NCBI GenBank assembly: GCA_947650365.1
Contig: OX393557.1
Coordinates: 47,895,979-47,959,978 of the forward strand
Reading direction: 5' to 3'
Origin: Chamaelirium japonicum
Taxonomy: Eukaryota; Streptophyta; Magnoliopsida; Liliales; Melanthiaceae
DNA length: 64,000 nt
The position numbers were made by a program, and so were the translations under genes. The notes under the pieces were generated by a model. That model was not told the DNA's origin. It ran no database searches and saw only the letters and a program-made list of their open reading frames with translations. Below, piece after piece: positions 1 to 11,500 of this stretch. How positions within the stretch are numbered: position 1 is the first letter of the stretch; every line of letters begins with the position of its first letter.

Positions 1-663
1 CTCTCGTCCGAGCACGCTTAACTACGGAGTTCTTATGAATTCCGTAGCGACACACGGATTTAAAACACGTCTTCTATGTTTGGGAGGGGAAATTATATAA
101 GTAGCTCATGATCTTCTTCTCTCCAAGCGATATGGGGCTAACTCGTGGCCATCTCACCTCACCTCACCTTACCTCACCTCACCTTATCCATCTTGGCATC
201 ACAGCCTTATGAATCTTGGTTATTAGCTCTTGATATTGGATCTTGATTGTCACAATCCACCATCCTTAGGGCTATACGTCCTCATGTAGGTTTAGACCCC
301 CCATTGCATGGAGAACTAGCTCTGATATCATTTTGTAACGTCCGCCCCAAACATACAAGATATTGTCCACTTTGCCCATGCCCGCACAAAGACTTCCTAG
401 GGAGGTCACCCATCCTAGTATTACTTTCGTCCGAGCACGCTTAAGTACGGAGTTCTTACAAATTCCGTAGTGGCTTATGGTTTTAAAACACGTCTTCTAT
501 GTTTGGAAGGAAAAATTATATAAGTAGCTCATGATCTCCTTCTCTCCAAGCGATGTGGGGCTAACTTGTGGCCTTGTACACCTCACCTCATCTCATCCAT
601 CTTGGCATCACAGCCTCAGGAGTCTTAGTTCTTGGCTCTTGGTATTAGATCTTGGTCGTTACA
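1..663 (-). mobile_element. Cassandra-type TRIM retroelement (5S-containing LTRs), cut by window edge
   Basis: Read on the minus strand, a 330-bp terminal repeat (334-663) begins TGTAACGACC and ends GGACGTTACA. It is followed by a methionine-tRNA primer-binding site (TGATATCAGAGC, complement at about 319-330), a short non-coding centre (255-333), a purine-rich tract (GGATGGTGGAT) and a second terminal repeat (254 down to 1) that runs off the window. Both repeats carry a stretch that reads like the 3' half of plant 5S rRNA (391-458 and 1-35; key words AAGCGTGCT and GGATGGGTGACC). LTRs with 5S sequence, a Met primer site and no coding region are the defining features of Cassandra. It depends on other elements for movement. 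The repeats are still clearly alike, so it is not very old. Confidence 0.88.
391..458 (-). repeat. 5S rRNA-like segment inside the Cassandra LTR
   Basis: The reverse complement contains AAGCGTGCTCGGACGAAAG, then ACTAGGATGGGTGACCTCC, matching the internal promoter half and 3' region of plant 5S rRNA. It is not a functional 5S gene because only part of the 120-nt gene is present and it lies inside an LTR. In Cassandra this segment is thought to supply RNA polymerase III promoter elements. Confidence 0.8.
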
Positions 664-1373
664 GTTCGGACTCAACACGTTCCCTGTGAGAGAAATGAGG
701 TCGCCCTCCTATTAGCGGCTCATTCTCTCAATTGGAATGTTGACATCACTTTAGAGGAGATTCCTGATTTTTTGCTGAGTTTATTGTTAAGGATTTTAGC
801 ACTTCTTGTACCGAGGAAGAGTCTTCCTCCATTCCTGAAAACCAAGTCTATCTAAGATGCAATCGAGATTTTCTTTTGGACACGGGGCGCCATCAATAGA
901 ACCCAATGGTTTTTCACAAAAAAAAAATTGACCTCTTTTCACACCCCAGCATTTAATGAGTTGCCTATATCCGATAAATATTGGGGTGTGGCAACTACTC
1001 ATTCGTACTGAATGCTACTCAATATCATATAAATGATACTCATTGAACTAAATGTTACTGATTAATGTAAAACGTACTATTTACATGCATATTATCAATA
1101 TTTTACAAAGTGATTTAATCAGATAATATGGCTCTTGATAAAATCTAAAAGTTATGATATAGTGACTATAGTCTATGTCAGATAACAACGAAAAAAAGTA
1201 ATGCATACTCTACATCACGACTCACGATGTAGTCCCTTCCAAATTGAAATTGGATTGATTTTTTTTTTGGTCCAAACACGTTTAACCAGTTTTGCCCATA
1301 CTTGTGCATTGTTTGGGTTGGGCCAGTCAGACCCACCCAAGTCCCACCCCTAATTATAAACAACGCAATGCAT
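664..1373. other. AT-rich intergenic stretch, no gene seen
   Basis: Short open frames here (up to 68 codons) overlap on both strands and show no known motif. The stretch 990-1150 is AT-rich with the word ACTCAT/ACTGA recurring. I recognise no element. Confidence 0.4.
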
Positions 1374-1649
1374 TACCTAGGGCTAGGGCTGGCAATTTCG
1401 GACCTGACACGAAGTTAGCGGGTCTTGGTCAGGGCTAAACGGGTTCGGGTCTGTATGCGCAGAAAAAGATCTGGGTCGTCTTTATTGCAAATACACGAAG
1501 ATTACAGAGGCCGGGACTCGAGGACTCAAGTGTGGTGAGCCGGGTGCGGCGAATATTGATCAGGAGATTGTGGGAGAGATCCTCTGGAGGGTCCATTTGA
1601 TCCGCGTCTCCACATTGTATTCGTGCGAGAGCTCTGAAGGGGTTGCCCA

Positions 1650-3700
1650 TGACAGAGGTCTTTACAGGGTGAGGGTTCTTTGAGAGGCTAAGGAGTATCT
1701 GTCGTTGCTTTTGTCTCTTCCGTGCTTCGCGCTTACTCGGCTAGGGGTTTTCAGCTTCGTTCCTCGGTCTTCGTGTCTTCCCCGATCCTTGCTAGACCCT
1801 GGCGTCCTTAATCGTCGGTTCGCGACGTCGATCGTGCTTTTGGCGTCGGCTTTGGCTTTGGCTTTCAACTTTGGCGTGGCTCTGGCTTTTGCTTTGCTTT
1901 GGCGCTTGCGCTTGAACGTAGATGGGTAGAGACTTGCGGTGCTTTAGTTCTTCTGGACTTTGCGTCGTATCGGCTAGAACGTGCGGTGCTTTGCTCGTGA
2001 TCGGCGTAGTTGCTTGGCTTTGGCACTTGTGTTGCTTTGGCGCGGGCTTTACCGGGGCTTTTGCTTTGGCTTCTTGCGTTTGCTTTTGCTTCGGCGTTGA
2101 CTCGACCTTCTTCTCGAACGACGGTGGCTACTTCTTCAAGGCTTCTGGCTTCTTCGACGGTTAGAGCGTCATTTTGACTTCCCTTCTTCTCCGGGCTTCT
2201 TTGTGTGATCGGAGTCGAAAGGTTTGAAGACGACGGGTGTAGCGCTGACTTTGCTTTTCTTCTTTTTCGGGCTTCTTTGGTGTGATCGGAGTTGAAGGGT
2301 TCCTTTGAAGACGGCGAGGGTGGCACCGATCTCCGTGCGATAATTGTAGCGTCGGTTTTGCTTTGAAGACGACGGGTATAGCGACGACTTTGCTTCTCGT
2401 CTTCTATAGGCTTCTTTGGTGTGATCGGAGTTGAAGGGTTCCTTTGAAGACGGTAGGGGTAGCACTGATTTTCATGCGACGGTTGTAGCGTCGGCTTTGC
2501 TTTGAAGACGACGGGTGTAGCGACGCTTCGGGTGTTCCTCTCCAAGCTTTCTTCTTCGTGGATGGAGCGGGCGTTTGTCGAAGGTGACGGGGTGATGACG
2601 CTTTGATCTTCTTCTCTGGGCTTTTGGGCTTGATCGGAGTCGAAGGCTTGTTGGAGACGACGGGGTGGTACCGCTCCGATCTTCTTCTCCGGCCTTTGCT
2701 TCTGGCGTCTTCGGAGTCGAAGGGTTCTTCTTCTCCGAGCTTTCTTCTTCGTGCACTGAGTTGAAGGCTTGATCTTCTTGTGCAAAGGTCTTCACTTTGA
2801 TGAGGGCTTTAAATGGACTAAACCGGTCCCGAAGGGATAAGCTTGCCGGTGCCTCGTGAAGCCTTGGGTCGATGAAGAGCGCGTCTCCTTTTCTGCAGAG
2901 CTCCTTCGCCTTGTCTTCGTCTTCGACTCTGACCCCTTCGACATTGCGACGGTTGTGGCATCGGCTTCTTCTCTGGGTGTATTTGGCGTAATCGGAGTTG
3001 AAAGCTTTGCTGAAGATGACGGGTGTAGCGCCGCTTTGGGTATCCTTTTCCAAGCTTTCTTCTTCGTGAATGGAGCGGATGCTTGTTGAAGACGACGGGG
3101 TGATGCCGCTTCAATCTTCTTCTCCGGGCTTCTGGGCTTGATCGGAGTCGAAGGCTTGTTGGAGACGATGGGGTAGTGCCGCTCCGATCTTCTTCTCCGG
3201 CCTTTGCTTCTGGCGTCTTTGGAGTCGAAGGGTTCTTCTTCTCCGAGCTTTCTTCTTCGTGCATGGAGTCGAAGGCTTGATCTTCTTGTGCAAGGGTCTT
3301 CACTTTGAAGAGGACTTTCAATGGACTAAGCCGATCCCAAAGGGATAGGCTTGCCCGTGCCTCGTGAAGCCTTGGGTCGATGAAGGGCGCGTCTCCTTCT
3401 CTGCAGAGCTTCTTTGCTTTGTCTTCAGCTTCCGACCCCTTGAGCCTTACCCCTCCCCCTCTATTTATTGGTGAAGGAGGGGAGGAGAGAGTTATGGGAA
3501 GATTTATTTGAATCCCTTTAATATCTCTCCCATAAATACCCAAGATTTATTCATCCATTGATGAGGGGAATAAGCCTTTATTTGCTTTCCTTTTCTGGCG
3601 GAGTAATTATGGCTCAATCATTTTTTTGAATTTATTTTGAATCTTGCACATAAAGTCGATGGCGACCCGACTTCGTTTCTTGTCCGTCGGATCGAGGGAT
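1650..3700. repeat. Internally repetitive C/T-rich block, possibly part of an LTR
   Basis: The plus strand is a mosaic of CTTCTTCTCCGGGCTT and GATCGGAGTTGAAGG words. A stretch of about 330 bp at 2605-2940 recurs at 3112-3440, giving a period near 505 bp. Long minus-strand open frames rich in Lys, Arg, Ser and Pro arise from this composition and are not taken as genes. A TATA-like CTATTTATTGG at about 3459 and a sequence GATGGCGACCCGACTTC near 3658 could be the promoter and primer-binding side of an old Ty3-type LTR, but I cannot delimit it. Confidence 0.35.
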
Positions 3701-3949
3701 CGGTGCAGATCCACACTTATGTAGAAGTCATACGCAACCTCCTCCCGCGCATGGCGTTATTTGTTTCCTTTTTTTCCTTTCCTTTCCTTTCTTTTCTTTC
3801 TTTCTTCATTTTCCTTCTTTTCTTTTCTTTCTTTTCTTGCATGGCCAGCCACCCCCCTAAGGCGTTTGGATTTCTATAGGGGGTCGGGTGGGCCCCACTT
3901 GGGGATGGGCCTACCCGGCCCCTTGTTTGGCGCGATCAGGTCCGGTTTG

Positions 3950-4390
3950 CGTGTCGGGTCTCCCTCCGCGTTGGTGCATGCGAGTCGGGTTCGGGTCCGA
4001 GTGCGTGTCGGGTTTGCCTCCACATTGGTGCATGCGAGTCGGGTTCGGGTCCGAGTGCGCGTCGGGTTGGCCTCCGCATTGGTGCATGCGAGTCGGGTCC
4101 GGGTTAGACACAATAGACCCGTTTAATAAACGGGTTGGGTCCGGGTTTAGGGTCTGGACACGGTAGACCCGGGAAGATCCGTTTAATATTCAACGGGTCG
4201 GGTCGGGTCTACCCGCAATCCGATATAATCATATATAGTATCAGCGGGTCTATCGGGTTAGGTCGGGTCGAGTCGGATCGGGTCAACTGAATAAACCCAT
4301 GTGATATAATCATATATAGTATCAGCGGGTCTATCGGGTTAGGTCGGGTCGAGTCGGATCGGGTCAACTGAATAAACCCATGTGGTAAAT
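3950..4390. repeat. Two short tandem arrays inside the hAT-like element
   Basis: About 2.8 copies of a 63-bp unit (GTGTCGGGTTTGCCTCC...GGTCCGAGTGC) occupy roughly 3950-4100. Two copies of an 82-bp unit containing GATATAATCATATATAG and GGTCGGGTCGAGTCGG lie at about 4218-4382. Both are built from the subterminal GGGTC words of this family. Confidence 0.75.
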
Positions 4391-4659
4391 GGATCTAACG
4401 GGTCTTATCGGGTCTACCATTTATAAATTGGTTGGGTACGGGTTTAGGATCTAGACACGATTAGTTAAACGGGTCGGGTCCGGGTCTAGGGGTTATGGAT
4501 ACGACCTGAAACTAGACACGACACGAACCCGTTCCGACCCATTGCCACCCCTACCTAGGAGTGTCCAAAGGACCATGATTGGTCGGGTCAAAGGTCCAAG
4601 TCCGTGCCTGGCCCATGCACACAATGCTTAGGATTTTTGTACTGGTTCCATCCAGTTCT

Positions 4660-5300
4660 TAGTATATAAATAAAAAGGGTAATGAGCCTAAGGTCCCTGA
4701 CAAGAGATCAGTTTAATGATAAGGACGGACAAAAAGTTGCTTTAAATAAAGATCCCTCCATTTGAAAAATATATGTTTCACCCCTACGTGCAACTACAAG
4801 GAATCACATGAAGAGTAACAATTCCCTAAAGATGAGTAACAATTTGCTACAATGGTTTCATTGTAGCAATTTTTTACAAAAAGAATTTCTCAAAAAATAT
4901 TACTACAGTAAAATCACTGTAGCAATTGTTACTCTTAGCTACCACTGTAGCAATTATTACTCTTTATTACCGAACTGTGCAACAATTACTACAATGATTT
5001 CACTGTAGCTTTTTTTTTTAAAGATTTACAAAAAATGCTACAATGATTTCATTATAGCAAACAGTAACAATTCAAAAATAAAGAATAACAATTGTAGATT
5101 GTTACTCTCTGCTACAGTGAAGAGTAACCTTTGTGATTTAAAGAGGAAAAAACTCAACAGAGAGACTTGTTCTAAATGCATCTTTTTCCGAAAAGGGACC
5201 TAGTGCAAAACCATCTTATTGTCTATCCTTTAGCTAAAACCGATCTCTAGAAAAAGTACTTATTGCTAAGCCGTCCCCCCCCTACAAAGGGCATTCTTGC
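4660..5300. repeat. Palindrome cluster 1 (ACTGTAGC palindromes) in an unclassified element
   Basis: Several copies of a 24-bp odd palindrome, consensus TGCTACAGTGA-(TT or AA)-TCACTGTAGCA, lie between about 4838 and 5130, mixed with GAGTAACAATT words. Flanking text such as AAGGTCCCT and GGGACC resembles the edges of the related blocks at 52370-53150 and 61880-62640. No coding capacity. Confidence 0.7.
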
Positions 5301-5562
5301 ACTTGCGGCGAGTCTCAGTGGCGAGCTTCACCAAAATATTACAATTTTAGATTACATCGCAAGTATGTTGAGAAGGCATAAAAAATTATTAGCACAAAGA
5401 ATGACGGGAGATATAGCCACCTCAACCATAGAATAAAAAAATAAATACATAATAGCAAAAAAAAATATTTTTTTTTTACAGTATATACATAATGGTCAAT
5501 CATCTCATAAAAATAGAACAATATTAGACGCAGGACCAACTCCCCATTTGGGGGTGATGATT

Positions 5563-8500
5563 TCATGGTTGCAGTGATGCAATCTCTCTCATAATTTCAG
5601 CTTTGTCTACTTCAAACTGTTCATCATCTGCAAGAAAAAAAAATGATAAGCATCCGGATCAACTGTGGCGGTCGACGGAAAATATGAATGGCCATCTACC
5701 TTTGTCCATCTTGAAGTCACTGAAGAACCGAAGAAGCTTGCTTCTGTTTGTTACCAGAATACTTATGATTTCCGGTGGCTTGTTTCGATTAGCAACAAAT
5801 AGCTGAAGGTAAGAAAGAGAAGCAAAGCCATTGTTAGCAAGATGAAGAACGGAGCAACAACTATTTCATAGCACAAGCAAATGACATTGGACTTGCACCT
5901 TGAACACATGGAATGCCTCTACTTGGATGTTCTTACTTGATTCCTGCGTTGGGGAATATAACTCCATTTCAGCATACGAAGACGGGGTAGGTTATTACGC
6001 AATAAGGACTCGGTAGCTAAAATGCAGAGTGCGCTAGGTTCAAGCCAATGATAGAGCGATAATGTATCATATAACGTACGTTGTTGTGTCACATTATCAC
6101 AACATATTGAACACGATGGGGATATTTGGATGATTGCAATGTTATACAAGGCTACAAGCGCCATAGTTTTTTTCTTTTTCTTTTTTGAGATCGGCGAGTG
6201 TTTTTTCTTTTTGAACACTCTGTTTTTTCTTTTCTTTTTTGTTCCGAAACCTTCGAGCTCGGATAATTCCTCCGGGAGTGAAGCCCGACCCACTCGGAAT
6301 TTCCCACCGCACTCCTAGGTAAATCAAAGGGGGGGGGGGGGGGGGGGGGGGTGGGGAGTTGAACACTCAAGCTCCTCACCCAAGCATCAATCAGTTGCTT
6401 GCCTACTCTCCTATCCCCTGGTAGGTACAAGTGCATAGTTAATAGCAACTTAGCTGGCAGTAACAAACTAGATTATATTTTGGCCAGATAGGAAGTCCTC
6501 CAACCTCATCCATTTAGAGATACTGTATTCTTTATGGATGATATATGGTTTCTTGAATAGCTACGGTTTACGCAATCCCCATTAAGTATGATCGTCAATC
6601 TCTTAGCTAAAGTGCCCTTTACGGCCCTTTCAAAATTTTAATTGATGATGTCCAGCCATGCTATCTTGGTGCTGATGCATCCTAACACACCTTAATATTG
6701 CAACATACATGATGTTAAGTTTGGGGATTTCATCAAACATGCAAGCAAAACACATGTGAATTACAAAATTCACACGCTGACTAACATATTGACCTCTGCA
6801 TAAGAGATATTAAGTGCAATGAATTGGAAATTTTAAGGTGCCACAAATCCTATCAGATTTTCGTGGGGAAAATATCCATCACACACAATGAGGCCATGTG
6901 TGTATGGAAGTAGACATCAGAACCCACAAATACATCATATTTGGCTGAGGTTAATATGATTTCAGAGTTAAGCATAGTACTCATACCGAGTGATCCACAG
7001 ACTTCATCAAGCATGAGCACACTATCATTTTATTGAATTATATTTAATTCTAAAATGTACTTTTGTTTGGTTACAGTAAATGTACTTTTAATGGTAAAAT
7101 CAGTACATCCTATTATGTTGTCATTCCGACAAAGGTGCAAGCACTAATCATAGCTAAATCAACCAGCTCCTTTGGGGAAAATGATTCCCTAAAACCTTTG
7201 CTTTCAAGATATTTAGCTGCCACTTGATTAGCCTCATGGTGGATATGGGAAACCCGAGCCTTGTCAAAAGTGACTAACAAACACTCATAAGAGTTGCATT
7301 ATATCCCTTAAACGAAAGTGCTAGTCTCTCATTCGACCCAGAAGGGCTACATGCAAAACTTCGCTACCTCTGACTTCATCCCTTCCCATAAAGTGCACAC
7401 ATTTCAGCAAACAGAACAGAAGATATTGAGATATGGATGCTTCTTGAAAGGATGATTACACCCTACTCATCCTTGATCATAAACCCTGCTCCCACCACAA
7501 TGGATTTGCGAACCACACTCCATCAAAATTAAGTTTGATCTGGCCTATGTTGGGGGGTTCTATTTGACGCAGACCGTCTTCTTAGCCCTAGCCAGAACCT
7601 GCCCATTGTCAAACGACACATCATTACCTTTGAGGAAATCTTCAAAGGAAATCAAGGCCCTCCTAGTCACTGTTGTAGGTTTGCCCTTGAGTCCCTCAAA
7701 ACACTTCTTTTGTGCCTAACCTACTATGGGTGCCCCTAGCACATTTTGGAGAGACCTTCCATCTTCCGATGACCATGCATAAAGACTTGAAATAAGAAGT
7801 CATAGACCTTGAAAACCCGAAACCCCTGCATACTTCATGGATAATTCTACATCTAGGGACTGTACAAGGATCGCAAAACAAGAGGAAGAGAATGATATAT
7901 CAAACCATCTGATAGAGTTAATATATCAATATTGTTCGAGAAGATTGGATGATGAAAGTTAGCAATTGCGAGGAGCATTGTGGGATTGAATTTATAAGGA
8001 AACATATGGGCAGTTTACCTGAGTATAGTCATTAGAGAGTCAGAATATGGGATGGTTTATTTCAGTATCTATAAGTTCAAATGTATCCAATGTGCCACAT
8101 ATGATAAAGATTGAGGTGCTATTATCTTCTATTCAGTGCTAAATAGTACTTTAGGCATTGTTATGTTTTTCGAGAGGGTTATGAGTGACGAGCATTTCAT
8201 TATATATCGAGCAAACTAAAAGCATACAAAATAGTGGTAGTAATCATAAAAAAGACGCATCACATCCTGCAAAGGATAGCACATACCTTGAGAAGATTCA
8301 TCAGGATCATCAAGTTGTCCTTTGAGCTAACATATTGCATCATTGTTGCAGCATTTGATCGATCCAGTAACATATCTCCTAAAAGCTGAATTTATTTTTG
8401 CAATAACAAGAACACAAATGTGGGTCAGGGATATATGTTCTTAAGCTAATACATGAAAAGCGGAAGTCCTTATATGAAACTGCTGAAGGCGCTTCTTCAA

Positions 8501-11500
8501 ATATCGATCAAATTTTTTTATAAAATGACATTAGTCTTATTTTTAACCCAAATCATGTCTATTCTAGGAAATAAGACCATGAACGTCGAATAGATTATCA
8601 CCTTGATAGCTTGCCTTCTTGTTACATAATTGGGGGATGATAGAAGTCTTGAGTTGAACTCGGTAAAAAACTGGAACCACAACATATGGAATAGAGATAC
8701 ACATAATAATAAACAATCAGTTTGGCAAAACACAAGCGTAGGAGCAAAGTGACATGAGATGCTACACCTACAACTTTAAACAAAATATTGATAAATTTAG
8801 ATATTTTGCATGGTACATATTAATCAACATCAGACATAATTGAAGTTTATGCTTCATTTCATTGCACCATCAGAAGTAAATATGTGTAGGACAGAAAATA
8901 AGGAGTGTTTAGGTCAACCATGAACTTCATGGTACAAAGTTTCAAAAGGTAACTGCCTCGGGCCAAGGACTTCACTGAAAGCAAAGTTGGGTTAGGTCCA
9001 GATTTGATATGCTCTAGTTAGACCATTCAATCTCTCTATTATACCCTAATATGAATTAAGTAGGTAATGTCAAATGGGGTGCAACCACGCTTGAACAAGA
9101 CCTGGCCTGTTGCTTGAAAAATTTAGCACTAGGAAGCCGACATGAGTCTCATGTATAAACTTGATCTACATCAGCTCTTTTATTTTGTTGGGTGACACTT
9201 TTGTTAGGATCAATCATCGATTAGGATGTTACTTATTGCTTACTAGAAGCTAACATATATAGCATAAAGAGTTTTGCATATGGGGAAACCAGATTGTTAT
9301 TACGGATATGTAATCTTTTGCAACATTTAGATGATCCGCCAAGTCAAAGTAATGACAAACCACTCATATATTCACAAGATCAATAGCTTAAATGGTGCCA
9401 ACAAGGTGGGATACCTTATCACTGGATCTTAAGCATCCAACAAGTGTGGCGAATTGCATGAATTTTTTTTTTTATAATTTAGTTTGAAATTACCCATTTG
9501 ACTGATACAGATTTATCAGGAGTATAGCGTACACAAGCAAGCATCCAATTGTTTTGCTAAAAGAACTCAATAGGCCAGGCTATTGTTAACATTAAATTAC
9601 GACACAATTCAGTTAATTTCAGCTCTATGTGCAAATTGGGAGACGATTTAGTCAATAGTAGTTTATCTAAAATCTGGTTTTGCAAGAAAATTGTTAATGT
9701 ATATAGATGGGTCGGGTTACATGTACAGTCGGGTCAGGTTTTATGGTCATACATATACATATATATATTAGGCTTGAGTCCCTCAATAGAGAGCATTTTA
9801 TTCCTCTCCAAACCTTAGCTGTCATCTCCTACCATGGTATCAGAGCTCTGGGGTTTCTCGCGCGACGACAGCGACGACGGCACCAAACTCCGGTCTCTCC
9901 TCCACCTCGGCAGCACCTCCGGCCTCTCCTCCACCCCGGCAGCACCTCTGCCCACTCCAGCCCTCTCCCTCTACCCCGGCAGCCCCACCGGCCCCACCCG
10001 CCACCTCCCCAGCCCCCCCCCCCCCCCCCCCCCGCCCCCCTTCCTCTGCCCCGACAGCCCCCCCGGCACCACCCGCAACCTCCCCAGCGCCCCCCCACCC
10101 CCTTCCCCTGCCCCGACCACACCCGCCCCCTCCCCAGGCCCTCCCGCACCATCCCCAGCCCTCCTCCGCCACCTCCGCCCACTCCCGCCCCCTCCCTCTG
10201 CCCCGACAGCCCCACCGGCCCCACCCGCCACCTCCCCAGCCCCCCCCCCCCCCCCCGCCCCCCTTCCTCTGCCCCGACAGCCCCACCGGCTCCACCTGCC
10301 ACCTCCCCAGCCCCCCCCCCCCCCGCCCCCTTCCTCTGCCCCGACAGCCCCCCCCGCCCCCTCCCTCTGCCCCGACAGCCCACCCGGCTACTCCCCCCCC
10401 CTCTTCCTCTCCCCATCACCCGCACACCTTCTTCCGGTTCCCCTCTCCTTTGAGTCTCCTCCATGGCGTCTCCTACAGTGCCGTCCGTCGTTGCGATCTC
10501 TCCACCGCTGAAGGCGGTCACCTTTCAGTTGTCCTTGGCCAGCGACTGGCCTGATTGGTCGCGCTCACCGTCGAGGCCGCGCTCTCCAGTCGCGATCTTT
10601 GGGGTCACATCACCGGCGATGATCCCTCTCCAGCTGCCTACTCCGGCTCCTCCTCTGTCACCAGCAGTGCCGCGTCTTCTGCTGCGACTGCTACCACGGC
10701 AGCCACGGTTGCTGCTCTTACGTGGCGCCGCCACGATCAGGCCATCCGGGCATACCTTCTGGACTCTGTTGCTCGTCCGCTCCTTGCTCCCATCGGCCGC
10801 CTTCCTACAGCACGCGCGATGTGGGAGTATCTCCGGGACCGGTTTCTTCCGCGTGGTGGCGCACGCCGGCAGTGACTCGCAGTCTGCACGTCAGGGGGAG
10901 CGCACGATTCAGGACTTCTTCAGTCAGATGAGTGCATACTGGCATGAGCTGGACTCTATGATCCCGGAGCGGTGTGCTTGCCTCCGCTCTCGGGATTTCC
11001 AGAGTTACCTCGATGATGGCCACCTGCACCAGTTCCTGGCAGCACTTCGGCCGGACTTTGCCCTCATCGCTGCTCAGCTCTTACACTGTGAGCCACTCCC
11101 TCGACTAGAGGGTGCTCTACTCGCCTTGGTCGATGAGGAGACCCGCCTTCAGACTCAGGGCGCTCGTCCTCCTCCACTTGCTTCTAGCTCCGACACTGTC
11201 CTGGCGGCCGGGTTCTTCGATGAGGCTGTCTTCTGTCACTACTGCAAGGAGCCCGGACACATGAAGCGCGAATGCCCTACACGTCCTCCACGCAACCCTC
11301 GCTGGGGTCCGGATGAGAGAGCCCCACGTTGGGCTTCGACTTCCCGCGACGATCGACGCGGCAGTCGAGGTGGACGGAGCCATGGACGTGGTTCGTCCTC
11401 CTTCCGCCACTTTGGTGGTACATCGGCTACAGTAGAGGCTTCGACGCTCCCCACTGCTACCACAGCACCTTCTCAGCCTGAGCCGGACCGTCTTCAGCGC

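Larger units (their letters stand above)
1382..4551 (-). mobile_element. Long hAT-like element with GGGTC-type ends and repeat-rich interior
   Basis: The left end reads TAGGGCTGGCAAT (from 1384) and the right end, reverse-complemented, reads AGGGGTGGCAATGGGTCGG (ending about 4551-4553). The flanks carry the direct repeat TACCTAGG (1374-1381 and 4552-4559), the 8-bp duplication expected of hAT elements. Subterminal DNA is filled with GGGTCGGGTT-type repeats (3940-4520), as in the shorter relatives at 36239, 55023, 57251 and 58081. No transposase is visible. The middle (about 1450-3860) is unlike the ends and may be a passenger or a nested insertion. The two possible end positions differ by 2 bp, so the exact duplication is not certain. 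Confidence 0.6.

Noticed and set aside
391-458. A functional 5S rRNA gene
   Set aside because: Only part of the 5S sequence is present, and it lies within paired LTRs of a Cassandra element.
1865-3543. Minus-strand frames of 98-306 codons rich in Lys, Arg, Ser and Pro
   Set aside because: They overlap one another in different frames over an internally repeated C/T-rich block and have no domain, so they reflect base composition.
9829-10521. Proline-rich and glycine-rich frames of up to 248 codons on both strands
   Set aside because: They are translations of the C-run leader of the Copia element in different frames.
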